Positions 1 to 13,159 of a stretch of DNA of 64,000 nt are shown piece after piece. This DNA is from Silene latifolia (Eukaryota > Streptophyta > Magnoliopsida > Caryophyllales > Caryophyllaceae): assembly GCF_048544455.1 (NCBI RefSeq), contig NC_133538.1:40435969-40499968 (forward strand), written 5' to 3'. The stretch's first letter is position 1; each line of letters opens with the position of its first letter. Below the pieces are notes generated by a model. The model saw nothing but the letters and a program-made list of their open reading frames with translations. It searched no databases and was not told the DNA's origin. Both the position numbers and the translations under genes were made by a program.

Positions 1-2132
1 TCAAACTTCTTACACTTGCAATCTCCTTCACATTCATGTTCTCTCTCATAGCCTGAATCTTACCAAGTACACATCAAGGTTCCCAACCTTGGTTTCGGTT
101 CTTTAACTTGAAAGAACTTTCTTATCGATCATCTCATAACGAACGAATTTGCGATGAATAATACAACTTGTACCGATCAAGTATTCCATCCACACACAAT
201 GCACTAGGTATATGTTTTGTGGAATCTTGTAACAATTTACAAGATTATTTAGCTTAGCACTTCTCACAAGTCCTAGCTTTACTAGGAAAGATTGTTTTTG
301 AATAACCTCTTATTCAACCAAGCATCTTTCCAAAACTTCTCATTTCTCTTTCTAGGCTTGAAAGATTTGGGATTCTCATAAATCCTCATATGTGCTCGGA
401 TTTTCTACAATATGTGCAACCTCTTGACACACAATGGAACATTCCGTCAAGCACCGAAATCGCTCATCGGATTCTACTTGAGAATTCATGACGTTTCTAT
501 TATGGCTCACCAATCAATCATCATGCTCTTACGCATATGATTCATAATTGGACATGTACATGATTAATCTAATGGCGGAAACATTAGTTACTAATAATCA
601 TGAGATCAACCGTTCATAGGTTCAATGAACGACCATGACTGCTAATGGCAATTCCATTTTCATCCACATGAACAACCTATGTGAATGTTGATACGATGTG
701 TATCTCTTAATACTAATCCGACATCCCTTGATGTAATTGGATTCATCATTGTCCATTTTCATCCAGAATTGAAAACTCAAAAGCTTCTTTATGAAAGAAG
801 GTATTAGCTCGTCATTCTTTAATGAGTGATGAGTCATAAATATTCGAAGGATGATTGCTCCCACTAAATTCCATGTCTTCACACGAGAATTTCCTAACTC
901 CCACTCAATTCTACACATTTCGAAATTGACTTCTCAATCGAAATTTATTCAAGAATTGAAATATAAATTGCATTGCCAAGTTATTAAGATAAAACCATAT
1001 ATGTTCCCATCATATCCTTTCAAAATGCCTATTTTGAAGTGGTCTCATCTTAACCTTGCGGAAAGAGATTTTAAATCTCCAACACACTCATGTCATAATG
1101 ACGTGTAGTAATGTCATTTTCAAATATAAACAATATTTAGAACACATCCTTCGCAAATACCCTTTTGGAAGGAGGTTTAACCATTTCATAGTGAGGTTAA
1201 ACAATGACATTTGCGTGGTTAAAAACTTTGGCCATTGAAGATATCGGTATATCAATTTTGCAACTCGATCATAACTAGTATGTTACTTTGATTCATTTAG
1301 GCTCTTAAGTAAATCTCATGGTTGAAACTATTGGTCAAATGTTTCATAAACTCAGTTAAAACTTGTTGAGACTTTACATTAGTCATTTTCTTCCAAAACT
1401 TCTTTTGGTCTCCTCGTGTAGTTATCTTGAGAATATACTCTTATGATAACTACACTTGATCTCTTTAGTCATATAGAACTAACTTAAGACCATAGATCTC
1501 ATCTATTCGGCATACTATGTAAATAGATATACCTCTATTCAAATCATTCTCTCTTGCGTAGATCTTCATTTACACAAGTACACAATTTTATCTTGCCTTG
1601 TGTGTTGTGTCCTCATTTTTCTCCCACTCTGTCTTTAGAATAAATACTCTAAACATTCAAAGATAGCATATGAGACACAAATTAATGATGTTGAATCATA
1701 AGGAGAACTACCTCATAGGTAGACTAATTGTTATTGATTTTATATGAGTTCTTGGTGATTGACTTTGCTTTAAGAGAGTTCATAGACTCAAAATCACTTT
1801 ATAAATGATCATACACATGCCTTAAGCATGTGGACATATAATGAAACCCGTCATTATAATTGTCTATTAGATCACCTTTAAGTGAATAATCTTATGTTTC
1901 AAAACGCAAGCATTCAAAGATGAAATTTTAGAACATAAAGGATAAATGATAAAAACGGGTGACTTGGGTTGCAAACCAAGTCACCATCATCCAAAATACA
2001 AACCATTATCCAAAATACCTTTCCATGTCGAACACGGAAACTTAAAGTTCTAAAAATTCAAAACATAACTTAAAATAAGACAATTGAAAAACAAAGCTCC
2101 ATAAAAGCTATCCTAAGCTTCTCCATGGTTTC
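1..2132 (-). other. Non-coding 3' internal region of TG-A
   Basis: AT-rich DNA downstream of gag. Stretches of it match the region after gag in the second copy (34041-36968), for example the blocks around 1400-1500 and 34650-34760 and around 620-760 and 35300-35520. The small ORFs here are short, lack recognisable domains and are not consistently conserved between the copies. I see no remnant of copia pol motifs. Confidence 0.6.
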
Positions 2133-2176
2133 TCATGCTTGTTTTTCCTTTCCTTTGTCTTTGCTTGGTGGAGGCC

Positions 2177-2269
2177 CTATTTACAATAAAAAGGGAGATA
2201 CATTTTCACAACTTTGCATCATAATACAATAGTTGAATTTAGAAACATAAAAGAAGGTTAGTCATTTAC
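2177..2269 (-). other. Candidate 93-nt intron at the gag 3' end, copy A
   Basis: On the minus strand a GTAAATGA donor follows the codons for TPVG, and a T-rich stretch ending TTGTAAATAG gives an acceptor. Removing these 93 nt fuses gag to a 13-codon exon (PPPSKDKGKEKQA) ending in TGA at 2133-2135. The same borders and length occur in the other copy (33904-33996). Splicing is inferred from sequence only. Confidence 0.4.
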
Positions 2270-3158
2270 CTACTGGAGTGATCTTTCCAGCTTTGATATC
2301 ACCAAGGTACTTGGAACAATTTCTTTTCCAATGTCCCATGCCATTACAATAATGGCACTTATCAAGAGGACCCTTCTTGACTTTGGAGGTGCTAGCTTCA
2401 CAAGACTTAGCTTTGGTGAATGTGGGAGCTTGGTTCTTGCCCTTTCTCCCATTCTTCTTGAACTTCCCCTTACTCTTTGTGCTTATGTTAAGCACATCCT
2501 TGGGAGGGTTCACATTTAACCCCATGTCCCTCTCGGCTTGCACAAGTAACTTGTGCAACTCCTCAAGAGACACGTCCTTGTCTTGCATGTTGAAATTCAC
2601 ACGGAATTGCACATATGCCTTGACTTTAGACAAGGAGTGTAGAATCCTATCTACGATGAGTTCTTTGGGGATTTCAACCTTTTGAATTTTCAAGGTCTCG
2701 ACAAGCTCCATGAGTTTGAGCACATGAGGGCTAACCTTTTGGCCCTCTTTGAAGTCGAGATCAAAGAATGCCGCGGCCGCCTCATATTGGACGATCCGCG
2801 GAGTTTGTGAAAACATTGTCACAAGTTTGGAGTAAATCTCATTAGCATTGCCCATTTTGAAGGCTCTCCTTTGGAGGTCCGCCTCCATCGCAAATATTAA
2901 GACATTTTTCATTGCGGCGGACTCCTTTTGGTAAGCCTCATAGGCTTCCCTAGTGGCCGCGGTGGACCTAGTGGAGGGTTCGGGTGGAGAGGCCTCGGTA
3001 AGGTAACGAAGCTTGTCGTCACCTTCGGCGGCTAATTTGAGTTGGGCATCCCAATCGGAGAAATTTGACCCATTCTTTTCAAGTTTACATCGATCCATAA
3101 AAGATCGGAGCCAAGATGAAGTAGCGAGTGGTGTAGCATTTGGAGTTGGTGTTGCCAT
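2262..3158 (-). CDS. gag: Copia-type Gag (UBN2-like) with CCHC zinc knuckle
   Basis: An intact 298-residue ORF. The start is ATG at 3158 (protein begins MATPTPNATP); the reading frame is open further upstream, but both copies share this start. The N-terminal two thirds resembles the Ty1/copia Gag polyprotein domain (UBN2 family), with the conserved stretch FSDWDAQLKLAAEGDDKLRY near residues 30-50. Residues about 230-265 are Lys/Gly-rich and are followed by one zinc knuckle, CHYCNGMGHWKRNC, at about 272-285. Gag forms the virus-like particle and packages RNA. No pol follows. The ORF ends at a TGA that lies inside a candidate intron (2177-2269); splicing would replace the last residue with a short basic tail. 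It is about 95% identical by eye to the protein at 33018-33911. Confidence 0.88.
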   Translation of the reverse strand: MATPTPNATPLATSSWLRSFMDRCKLEKNGSNFSDWDAQLKLAAEGDDKLRYLTEASPPEPSTRSTAATREAYEAYQKESAAMKNVLIFAMEADLQRRAFKMGNANEIYSKLVTMFSQTPRIVQYEAAAAFFDLDFKEGQKVSPHVLKLMELVETLKIQKVEIPKELIVDRILHSLSKVKAYVQFRVNFNMQDKDVSLEELHKLLVQAERDMGLNVNPPKDVLNISTKSKGKFKKNGRKGKNQAPTFTKAKSCEASTSKVKKGPLDKCHYCNGMGHWKRNCSKYLGDIKAGKITPVGK

Positions 3159-5368
3159 TGTTATGAAAAAGAAGTGGTCTACAAAACAAAATATAAGGAG
3201 TAAAACAATTGTCGTTTTAATTATACTCGTAAAAATGTATGATTTAAACAAGTTTTATGCATTTTTCTAGTGACCTCTACCCAACTAGAATAAATGATTC
3301 CAAGACCCAAATTCATATTAACTTAGGGCACGGTGTGCCGAAATACCCCTTATTAACATAACTCGGTGGATTAACCTTTTAATCGATTCTACTTTTAGAA
3401 CTCTTGGTCGATGATGTTTACATTAATATTCATCTCTAGCCCGAAACACATCCGGAAATCGTCGTGAATACTTTCGTTGAGTACAACCCAAATTTCGAAT
3501 AAATGTGTCCATAATCCAAACCCATATCAATTTAGGGCACGGTGTGCAAAATACCCTTCATTAACATGAATTCGGTGGATAAACATTTATCACCCACTTC
3601 CTCTACGTAACAAGGTTTGTAACCCGGTGTGGCCGAGTGCACTCCCTCGCGAAATAGGTTTTCATGGTTTCTACTATTTGGTAAGGCTATGTCTCAATTG
3701 ATTGTTTTAGCGAGAGGTCATGTCAAATTATTATCTATCACGTTTTAAGTGAACTAAAGCGGTGAACTACGATAATTATATTTGACACGGTCGATAAACT
3801 CGATAAAATAAGGATGCATGTTTTAGTTATGGCGATTTAGCGATGCATGTGACATAAAATAAAATGCAAGCATAAAGATAAATAAATCCTAGTATGGCCT
3901 TCCTAAAATAGAAAACTATTTAACTATTACATATTCGGAAACCAACTCCATTGGTCCCTTGAACTTCGGTTGTGGCACGCATCTCGAGGTAACACCGTCT
4001 TTATGTATCGCCATTCTTGAAGAAATCCGTCTTTTGGAACTCCGGAATGAATAAAATTACATAATAAATTACATAATTTCCTATTATACATTTGTAACTA
4101 AAATAAATCTATTAAATTACAAAACGGTGATACGAGATCACAATAAAAATTACAACCGAATCGATATTCCCATACATTTCGGGAAATACCAATTAAAATC
4201 TAAGGCCATACTAAGTAAAATTACATAATTCAAAAATTACATAAATTAAAATTATGACAATCATAAAGAAAATGCAGCATTATAATATGTAAGAACATGC
4301 TCAATTTTATGCTAAATCGCCTTTAATTAGCCAATATCGTATATTACTCGGTTTTTACGGATTTGCGTGATTTCAACATTTTATAATCACAAAAATACAT
4401 AAACTCATATTTATGCATAAGTTAATTACCCTAACCTCTTAGGACTCAAAATATAGTCTTTACTAATAATTTGACCATAATTAACTTTTATTTACAAAAT
4501 TGTTCATAAATGGACCAAAAATTACAAAAATAAGCTATTAGACTTCAAATAAATCCAAAAATTTCAAATCAATTCAAAATTTGAAATTTAAATTCATGAA
4601 CATTCTGGAAAAATTCCATGACACTCATAATGTTCAAAATCTTAGGTTAAAAATTCGAATCTTTTCCGGAAAAACAATGTTGCGGTTTATCGATTTTAAT
4701 AAAATAATCATAAAAACATGGAAAAATTATTTTCATTAACTTTTCAATTTTATATCTGAAAAATATAATAAAATGCAACATTAGACGTTTTTCTTAAGTC
4801 ATAGATTATGTTTTTATTAATTTTCACTAATAATGTCACTATTTATGCCATTTTTCTTCAAAAATTCATAAATCATGCAAAAAGACTTCTTTATAGCCAA
4901 TTATTTTACACACATCTTGTAAAATTGCATGTGACAACATATTAATGTTCTATGACCAGATTCGAAATTTAACTCATATTAACCTATTTTTCACTTAAAT
5001 CCGAATTTAATAATGAAAAATTCATTTTTCGAGCATAACAAGTCCAAAAATTATGAACATTTACAGGTTATCTCAAAATAATATATGTGACAACATATCC
5101 AAAAATCAACTTAAAATTCGAAGTATAGCTAATTTTCGACCAAAAATGACATTTTTACTCATAAAATCACATTTAAATGCCATTATTGTAAAATATGAAC
5201 AATAAAAAATCCGAAAAATTAACCAAAATATCCTAAAACATTTTAGGACCAGAAATATTAACATGCATGTAATAATTTCGTGATATATCATAATAACACA
5301 AATTTTACAAGTTTTATTTGTTATTCATATAACTTGGAAAAACTTTTAACCAATTTGCATGCAAACAA
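3159..5368 (-). other. Long non-coding leader of TG-A
   Basis: About 2.2 kb between primer site and gag, AT-rich, closely matching 30791-33017 in reverse complement. The gag-proximal part (about 3300-3650) holds related blocks containing GGGCACGGTGTGC followed by a sequence complementary to CACCGAATTC/GTTAATCCACCGAGT. These are diverged repeats of about 0.1-0.25 kb. No ORF is shared between copies; the function is unknown, and packaging or dimerisation signals are only a guess. Confidence 0.6.
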
Positions 5369-5386
5369 CCGTGGCTCTGATACCGA
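5369..5386 (-). promoter_or_regulatory. Primer binding site, tRNA-iMet type
   Basis: Minus strand CGGTATCAGAGCCACGG sits 1 nt inside the LTR end and matches most of the complement of the plant initiator tRNA-Met 3' end (TGGTATCAGAGCC), the usual primer of Ty1/copia elements. Confidence 0.75.
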
Positions 5387-5387
5387 T

Positions 5388-6659
5388 TGAAGGAAATGTA
5401 GATTCATATACATGTTAACATACTCATATATGTCTAAATAATTTTGTCATAAAATTAAAACGGATTTTATGCATGCAAACAAATAAAATAATAGAGGAGA
5501 AATCATGTCCTTACATTCAATATTTCGGTTATATTGGGCACAAGAGAGATCACCTTTCTCTCTTGTTCTTGAGCTTTTCCCTTATGGATGAACAAGATCT
5601 AAGTATAAGATCTCTCCCCAAGCTTTATACCCAAGGCTTAACACTTAATCTAATTAATATTATAAGTACTAGTATAATATTAATCTAGGAGAAAATTGAA
5701 CCAAAAATATTATTTAACCCTTGAATATTTCGGTTTTTATGAGAGAAGAAGAGAGGATTTTTCTTCTCACTAGAACTTATATTTTGGATGATTAGTTAGA
5801 ATGAATAATAATACATAACCCTTAGTATATTATTAGGTAAAATTATAGAAAAACAATGATCACATTTGCCTTCTCAAAACCGTGTAAGAGGAGGGCATTA
5901 GGGGAGCCAATGCATGGAGAAATTGTTCTTCACAAGGAACAATAGGCTTGCATGGCTAGGTTTGCTTTTTAATCATTGTGTTTTCCACTAATTACAAACA
6001 ACATATAATTAGCTTAAATCCTTCTAATTTTCGGCCCACTCTATAATATGGATTCCATATTATTTTTGTCAATTGTCTATATGTTACATGTCACATGTCA
6101 CATATATTTGTTATGTATTTTTAACATATTAAAAATCAACGTATTATCAAAAATACGTCACATACAAAAATCGACTTAGTAATTTTATAATTACTTGTGC
6201 CAAAATATTTTACCATTTATAAATTACAACTGATTGTATTTATAACAATTCATTCAATTTAATTGTTACATTAAACAATTATTTCATCCGAGTAATGATA
6301 CAATTCAATTACTCAGACCGTATCTTATTTAATCACATTTCAATATGATACGTAAATTTTACTTCCAAAATCGTCCGTCAATTTTCAAGTAATTTAATTA
6401 ACTCGCAACATTATACGATTAATTAAATAAGCAATTAAGAGTATTGCCCTTTAGGTATGACCTAGGGGGTCAACTGATCACCACCGTCACACGACAGTAA
6501 TGTCAAACTCTAGTCAGCCAATCATTACCGATATATGTTGACCAGTTGACAGTAACAATATTACTTCCCAATTGTATTCATTTTAATGAGACTTAAACAT
6601 GTGATCATCATGATCAACAGTCGTGATCGCATTATTGTCGGAGGACACATATTCCAACA
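5388..6659 (-). repeat. 5' LTR of TG-A
   Basis: A 1272-bp LTR, reading TGTTGGAATATGTGTCC...CTTCA on the minus strand. It is homologous to the 1270-bp LTRs at 29502-30771 and 36969-38238 and to the solo LTR at 20235-21514. It shares their conserved block TAATGATTGGCTGACTAGAG. Confidence 0.85.
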
Positions 6660-7561
6660 GTTATAGGGGAAATCATGGTGAAGATCATACAAACAAGTTT
6701 ACATAGATGCAAGCAAATTATTATTGTGGTGGAATCGAGTTAGTTTATGTCTTACAATTCCTAGGAAGATTTGGGTCCCGGAGCCGAGTTGGCCAAGACT
6801 TTACAACACCAACAAGTCGACTTAGTTTCTTCCTATTCAACTATATGCATGGTCTAACAAGCCTTGAGTTAGTTTATATCTTACAAGTCTTGTTGAATGG
6901 ATAAGAGATTCATACTAGATTGTCAATCAAGCATAACATGTGCATAAGTTGAAACTACAACAAGCAAGCAATCTTATGAAAACATATTAAATTAAGTATG
7001 GATCTACCCCCATGATTAATTCCCCTAATCCCCCTATAACCCTAGGTAGAAGACTACTCACTCATGATCATGGTAAACATGCTAATAAGGGTGTCAATCA
7101 TACTAACAAGGTTAAACATTGTGAATGAGTAAAGCATTAAACAATAATTAAGCAAAGGGTAAAAGAGATTATACCAACTTAAGGATGATGCAATTAATAA
7201 GGAAATAATAATAGAAGAAAACTTGATGAATGATGAAGAGTTATCAATTCTTCAATAAACACCAAATAGTCTTCAAACTACCTAACTAAATCTAAGAACA
7301 CTTGAATGATTAAAGAGAGATTAAGATTTGATTAAAATTGAATTGTGTGATTACAACTTGATTAATACTAATAAACTCTTCTAAAACTAGATTAGGAATT
7401 GGTAAATAACTTGATGATTAATCCCCAAACACAATGGGGTATTTATACTAAGTACAATTATTAGGGTAACTAACGGCTTAAATGACGATTAAGTCCCTAA
7501 GAAGAAGATTAACGCCTTGCAAGACCTTAAGGAGCCTCACGACTCACCTACGTTGGACGCT
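6660..7561 (-). repeat. G2 3' LTR, fragment 1
   Basis: Aligns in order with the interior of the G1 LTRs: the block around GTTATAGGGGA, then GGGTCCCGGAGCCGA, then the TATA region GGGGTATTTATACTAAG, then GACGATTAAGTCC. It is bounded on the left by TG-A and on the right by G1. Bases 7557-7561 (ACGCT) are the left target duplication of G1. ORFs here are chance. Confidence 0.8.
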
Positions 7562-9341
7562 TGGTCGGACTTACTTGGAGCTTCATTTTCGGTTACTTGT
7601 CTTTAGGAGCACCTAGATCAAAACAATATTTATAACTTCACAAACAACTCTACTATTAGTAAAGAGGCAAGTAAAGGTCTGATCCCAAGGGACGGGTATT
7701 GATGTAGGATTTTCGATTGCAAGTAGCGGTGTCTAGGGGTGTCACGATTTGGGTTGAGATAAGAAGATCACTAAACTAAATAGCAATAAAAGTAAACAAG
7801 CAAGATGATTAAAATGAGATGTAAACAATTGATTAAAAGCAATAGGGTGTCATGGGGTTATAGGGGATTCATGGGAATTGATCATACAAACATATTCTCA
7901 AATTATAAGCAAGCAATTATTGTTGTGATAAGATCGAGTTGGTTTATATCTTACAATCCTAGGAAGGTTTGGGTCCCGGAGCCGAATCGATTAGATTGTA
8001 CAACACCTACAAGTCGACTTAATCCCCCCTACTCAACTTTATGCATGGTCTAATGAGACTCGAGTTGGTTTATGTCTTACAAGTCTCATTGAAATGGTAA
8101 GTGATGGGTAAAAAATGTAAGGATTCATAGGCTCGCATTTCATCAAACATAACATGTGCATAAGTTGAGATCACAACAAGCAAGCAAATAAATTATGAAA
8201 ACATATTAAATTAAGCATGAAACATCCCCCATGTTGGTTTCCCCTAATTACCCATTAACCCTAGTTAAGGAAACTACTCACTCATTATCAAGTTTAACAT
8301 GTTAACAAGATTGTCAATCATATTAACAAAGCAAAACATGATGAATAAATGAAGATGATTAACAATAATTAAAAAGGGATTACATGAATTATACCTAATA
8401 ATGATTCCAAAATAAAGCAAAGAATAATAGAAGTGCTTGATGAATGATTGGAAGGTTGTCAATCTCCCAATAATAACCCAAATAATCTTCAATTAATCAA
8501 AATAAAAGATGAACAAAAGAGAAATTTGGGAAATGAGATTTGTATTAATATTTGATTAGAAGTTGATTACAAGATTAAGAAGAGATTAGAATAATATAAA
8601 CTACACTAAAGATTGATAAGAAGAACACAATTCATCTAATTAGACTAATGGGGTATTTATAGTGGGGATTAGGTACACAAATTAGGGTTTACTAAGGGCT
8701 TAAATGACGATTAAGTCCTTGAGGAATCGCTCCTCTCAGAAAAGATGTGGGTCTACTTTTAGCCGGTCCTTCAAAAATATGCGCACATTTCATGGAGCAA
8801 GAAGAGGACGTGTGGCTCTGTAACACAATCCGAGCGTCCAAGGGTCGGGACGAGCGGATTCTCAGTTGGCTGGACGAGTGGATTGCTGGCTTGGACTCTC
8901 GGATTCTGGCGTGGTTGGACGGGCGTCCCTATGGTAAAGACGCTCGAATTCTTCCAGTCTTGGACCGGCGTCCTGCCAGGTTGGACGAGCGGATCTTGTC
9001 CCAGCCTTCCTTTTCTTCTTTTCTTCTTCTCTTCTCCCAACAATCCTCCGGGATTTTGTCGGGATGCAAGGATCTTCTTCATCATTGCCCATCTAATACA
9101 ATATGTACAAAAGCCTTTAAGTCTTGTCTTCTCTTTGATGCTTGGTCATTAGATTTGATCAATTTAGCTCTATTTTTCCATGAAAATGCAAGGTTTGCAC
9201 TCCTATCCTACCAAGGAAACAAAACCTCAAGGAATATGCAAAACAAAGGACTAAAGATAGTAAATGACCCAAATATGCAATAAAAAGCATAGGAACGAGG
9301 CTAATTCGGGAACTAAATATGCTCAAATAATGGTCACATCA
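7562..9341 (-). repeat. G1 3' LTR
   Basis: A 1780-bp LTR. On the minus strand it starts TGATGTGACC and ends GTCCGACCA. A TATA box (TATAAATA on the minus strand) lies at 8654-8661. The U3-side stretch 8830-9000 carries the GGACGAGCGGATT / GACGCTCGAATTC motif array. Adjacent internal DNA (9342 on) reads GGTTTGGGGATATT on the minus strand, the probable plus-strand primer region. Confidence 0.85.
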
Positions 9342-11390
9342 AATATCCCCAAACCGAACCTTTGCTCGTCCTGAGTAAAGAGGTGACAAAACTAGGACCC
9401 TTACTTAAACTATCCTACTAATATAGCCAACATGAGATAATTAACGGGTCTCACTCCGCCCCTTCAACTCACAGCAAGACAACCATGAGGTAGGATGACT
9501 TCTTGCAAGGGAAGGTGGGTCTTGCCAAAATGGCAACACATCCAATCATTAAAGCACATAAAATCAATTAATGGAAGCATCTACAAAGAGAATAGCCACT
9601 TTACTCATCTAAGTGGCGGAAATTATCTAAAGGGGAAGCAATTCAAGGGTACAGACTCCTTCATAGATGCAATTTCTTCAAACTACTAAGCCTAGAAGGA
9701 TACCAATAAATCACCTCCAAGTTGTGTCAAGCTAAGGTACCTTTGTTCTCAATCGTTAAATGCTTTTGTCAAGAATAGACTCCCTATGGTGTTAGAAACA
9801 TTGGAGGACCGCGGAATTCCCCCTCTTGCCTAGACAAGAAGAAGGGTCGTCCCCTCTCTACCATGCACAAAAGTGGATATGATGGATAAAGGGATCGATG
9901 GTATTTGAGTTTCATGTGAGATTTTGCTTTTGTTGTTTGTTTTCCTCCCAATTTCTTGTGGCATTTGACATTTGAGAACACTTTCTTTTTGCCATTTCTT
10001 TTGATTTTTGGCTTTCAATACTTGACAACTTTTCAACTTTTTGCATTTTCATTTGAACATTTTTAAAGTCACCCCAATTAGTAATGAGGGTGCCTTATAT
10101 TTGAAGCATAAGAGTTTTCATTTTTGTTACTCCTCTTTTCTTTTGATGCATTTGCAAACTTTTTGACTTTTCATTTATTTTCTTGAACTCAAATTTTTGA
10201 ACAATTTCTTTTTGTGCCCATTCCCTTTGATGACAAAAATATGGTAGAACATGGATGAATGATGGTTGCATGGTTTCAAGGGTCACCTTAGAATAAACGG
10301 TAGCTAGGAGTTATCACACCACAAGGTAATCTTGACTAGGCCTTAATCCATGGGTCAAAGGATACTAGCATGACACATCCTAGGGTGTTTTACAAGTATT
10401 CTAACAAGCAAAGTCTTAAGAAGAAAAAGCATCTACTAGGGCCTATGTACACTTGTCAAGCTTCCCAAGTAGACGGTTTCACAAATTTTTTCCTAAATGC
10501 AAACTACATGCCATGATGCAACTAACATATATACATACTAATGCATATGCTTCTACCAACTAGTATGTCAAATAATGTAAATGCAATCCTAAATTCACAT
10601 TGTTTTTACCGCATCAATCAAAATAAAGCCACATAGTCATTAACATAAAGAGGAAAAAGGAGATTGGAAAGATCATACCATGCGGTCTTCAATATCCTCA
10701 TGTCTCGGATGTGGCATAGTCAATCAATGTGAACAAGGATGAACAAACACAATATATACAAAACAATATATACAAGACTACACTAAAAAGGAAATGAACA
10801 TGTTTTTGATTTTTTCAATTTTTCAATTTTTTTGGATTTTGCGAAATTTTTGATTTTTTTTGGATTTTGAATAAAAGTTAAGTTAGAATTTCCCATCCCC
10901 ACACTAGTATGGGCATTGTCCTCAATGGCCAATACGATAGGAAATTATGCAAATATGATGCATGATTTCTAAACTAAATGCAAACTATACTAAACTACAC
11001 TATATGATGCATGTGTTTTTGTTATGGCGGAGAGCATAATTTAAATTAGCTCCCGATGCATATACATACATGGACTTCCCCAAACCAAAATACAAATTAT
11101 TTCTAACGTCTTGAATTTCGGGGTAGTTCATGCACATGGAATGCAATGCATGAAACTAAAGATTGTCATTTTGGATTTTTCAAGTTGGGAACAATAAAAT
11201 GAACACCTTAATGAAGCCAAGGTGTTAGTCCTCCATGTTGCTAGGACTCCACAAACATAAGACAATTATGGTACAAATTATCAAAACATCAAATTCTTTT
11301 CATGAAAATTAAAAAGAGAGAGGATAAGGAAACTTCACTTAAGCTTTGATGGGTGCCTCATGCACGCTCCATCTATCTATGAAGAGATCT
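9342..11390 (-). other. 3' UTR of G1
   Basis: About 2 kb, non-coding, between the second ORF and the 3' LTR. Homologous blocks occur in G2 (19588-23085) and G4 (48606-53681), including a block with GAGGACAATG then GGGGATGGGAA (minus strand, around 10890-10930) and the region around 9800-9850. Small ORFs here are not conserved. No hidden gene is recognised. Confidence 0.65.
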
Positions 11391-13014
11391 CTATAGATTG
11401 CCATTATCCCCCTCTAAGTCACTATCCCAAACTTCTTTGGATGCATCACTCGCATTGAAGTCCATGAACTCATCTTCCTCACTATTGAGCTCCACCGTAT
11501 CTCCACCACAAGATTTATCGCTCCCTTCGCCTTCTTGCCCATTTGCTCCTCCATTTGCTTTTTCCGAGTTTGGGAAGAGAATGTCCATTTGGGCCCAAGA
11601 GGGAAACATTCCCTCCTCGCTAACCTTCCCTTGTTAAACCAAATGTTGGAATTGTGGATATAAAGCATCGTAGCTATCCACGGCAGCTTCATATTTACGG
11701 AAATGCATGTCTTGGAGAATCCCTGACACAAAATCATCTCGGGGAATAATGAAGGGGTTAGGGTGATTATATGGTTGGTATTGAAAAGGGTAGGGAGGTA
11801 TCTTGATCTTTTCATTTTGTTGTTGTGGCTCTTGTTGTTGTTGGGGGTTTGGTGGTGGTGGTGCTTGATTTTCTTGGTTCGGGTTTGCGGGGATGAGGTA
11901 CGATGGGATTGGGGATAGGGGACCCCTCCTTGGTGAAATTCTCGGTAAACCGGTCATTGGCAAGTAGATAGGGTTACTTCCCTTTGTTATCCATTTGATC
12001 CTCTTTTCAACACCTTTGTGTGTTATCCAATGATGTTGCACAAGAAGTAGTTCCTCATTGATCCTTGTATTCCAGGAGAGTGGATTGTACTCATTGTTTT
12101 CATTGAACCTTGGATTGAAGTGCTTCGCGAGCCTTGTAATAAACCCTCCATTGACGATATGCTTCATCCCATCGTCATCCCCATTTCTAAACTTAGACCA
12201 CTTCTCAAGTTGTACAAGAGGTGCATTAAAATGATATCCACCTTGTCCTTGGATTTCAAGATATGACTCCATGAATACAAGATCGCCCCACACTTACTTG
12301 AGCAGACCAGGATCGATTTATCGGATTCAGACATTATTGATCGATATGACTCCATGAATACAAGATCGAGCTCATTCACAATTGCCGGGTCTCGGCGTGC
12401 AAGAATAGTTCCGAATAAGAACCGGTAAGTGAGCCTTAGAATAGGGTTTTGGATGTGAAACGCCAAGCATTCCTTGATATACAAAAAGTCTCGACCGGTT
12501 ATGGCTCTCCACAATGGTGCCACACTATACTTCTTAGGTCTTGATGTTCGGGTAGGCTAAACATCCAAATCGAGTATATTTGCAAACTCAACAAGAGTCA
12601 TCATCCTTGCCACATTCTCCAATCTAAACTCTATGCAAATTGTTTTTTTCAAATTTGTGATCTTTAAGAAACTTAAGAACTCAAGAACAAGAAGTCGGTA
12701 GGTTTGCTCATGTAAGTGGAACAAGGTAGAAAGACCAAACAACTCAAAAGGGCTTCCGTTTGATGGTATATTCCAAGCTTTCTTAATGTTTTATGGCATA
12801 GAAATTTGGTAGGAAGAATATTCTTACCAAGTAGTCGGTGAAAGACAAGCCTTTGAACATCGTTCACAAATTCAATGTTGGAAAAATCGTCAAGCTTGGT
12901 GAGATCCACAATATCTTCATGTTCCCTCCTTAGAATGTTGATGTGAGAAGTAGATGAGCTTCCTCTCACTCTTGGCCTTCTTCTTTCCCTAAATAAAGAT
13001 CCTCTTGGTCCCAT
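11391..13014 (-). pseudogene. ATHILA ORF-1-like (env-position) second ORF, broken
   Basis: Minus-strand pieces at 13014-12673, 12742-12557, 12523-12164, 12293-11634 and 11633-11391 together follow the intact 522-aa protein at 47037-48605, for example FLSFLKI...IEFRLENV near the middle and YDALYPQFQ near the end. Breaks are a frameshift near 12740, a stop after LDLDV at 12557, an insertion with a 26-bp direct repeat (12260-12285 and 12343-12368) and an in-frame stop at 11634. A Pro/Gln-rich segment lies at about 11800-11900, and an acidic tail ends the protein. The family occupies the env position in Athila-type elements; its biochemical role is not established. ATG at 13014 follows a possible TATA near 13180. 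Confidence 0.75.
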
Positions 13015-13159
13015 TCTTTGATTGTATATTTGGAGTTTGATTTGTTGAAATATGGAGATGCTCTTTGTGGATTAGATCTTTGCTTTTGAATCTTTTGAAA
13101 CCCTAGAAATTGGGGGTTTTTTTGTTTTTGTGGAGTGAATGAGTGCTTGGGATATGTTT

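Larger units (their letters stand above)
1..6659 (-). mobile_element. TG-A: Gag-only Ty1/copia-type LTR element, 3' end outside window
   Basis: Read on the minus strand the element has a 5' LTR (5388-6659), an initiator-tRNA-Met-type primer site (5369-5386), a leader of about 2.2 kb, one gag ORF (2262-3158) and about 2.2 kb of non-coding internal DNA running off the left edge. No protease, integrase, RT or RNase H is visible. This matches the known class of non-autonomous terminal-repeat elements that keep only gag (TR-GAG type). The same layout recurs at 29502-38238, so the missing pol is a family property and not decay of one copy. It sits inside the 3' LTR of Athila-type element G2: the sequence from 6660 on resumes that LTR. 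The second target duplication cannot be checked because the left end is off-window. Confidence 0.8.

Noticed and set aside
851..1238. Small ORFs at 622-918, 851-1108 and 1056-1238 as genes of TG-A
   Set aside because: They are not kept as a shared frame in the homologous region of TG-B and have no motif; treated as non-coding.
8747..9283. 178-aa ORF and overlapping ORFs on both strands in the LTR motif array, with equivalents at 18493-18946 and 28511-28969
   Set aside because: They run through the repeated motif array in U3, differ between LTR copies and have no domain. The motif lacks stops in several frames, so open frames arise by chance.
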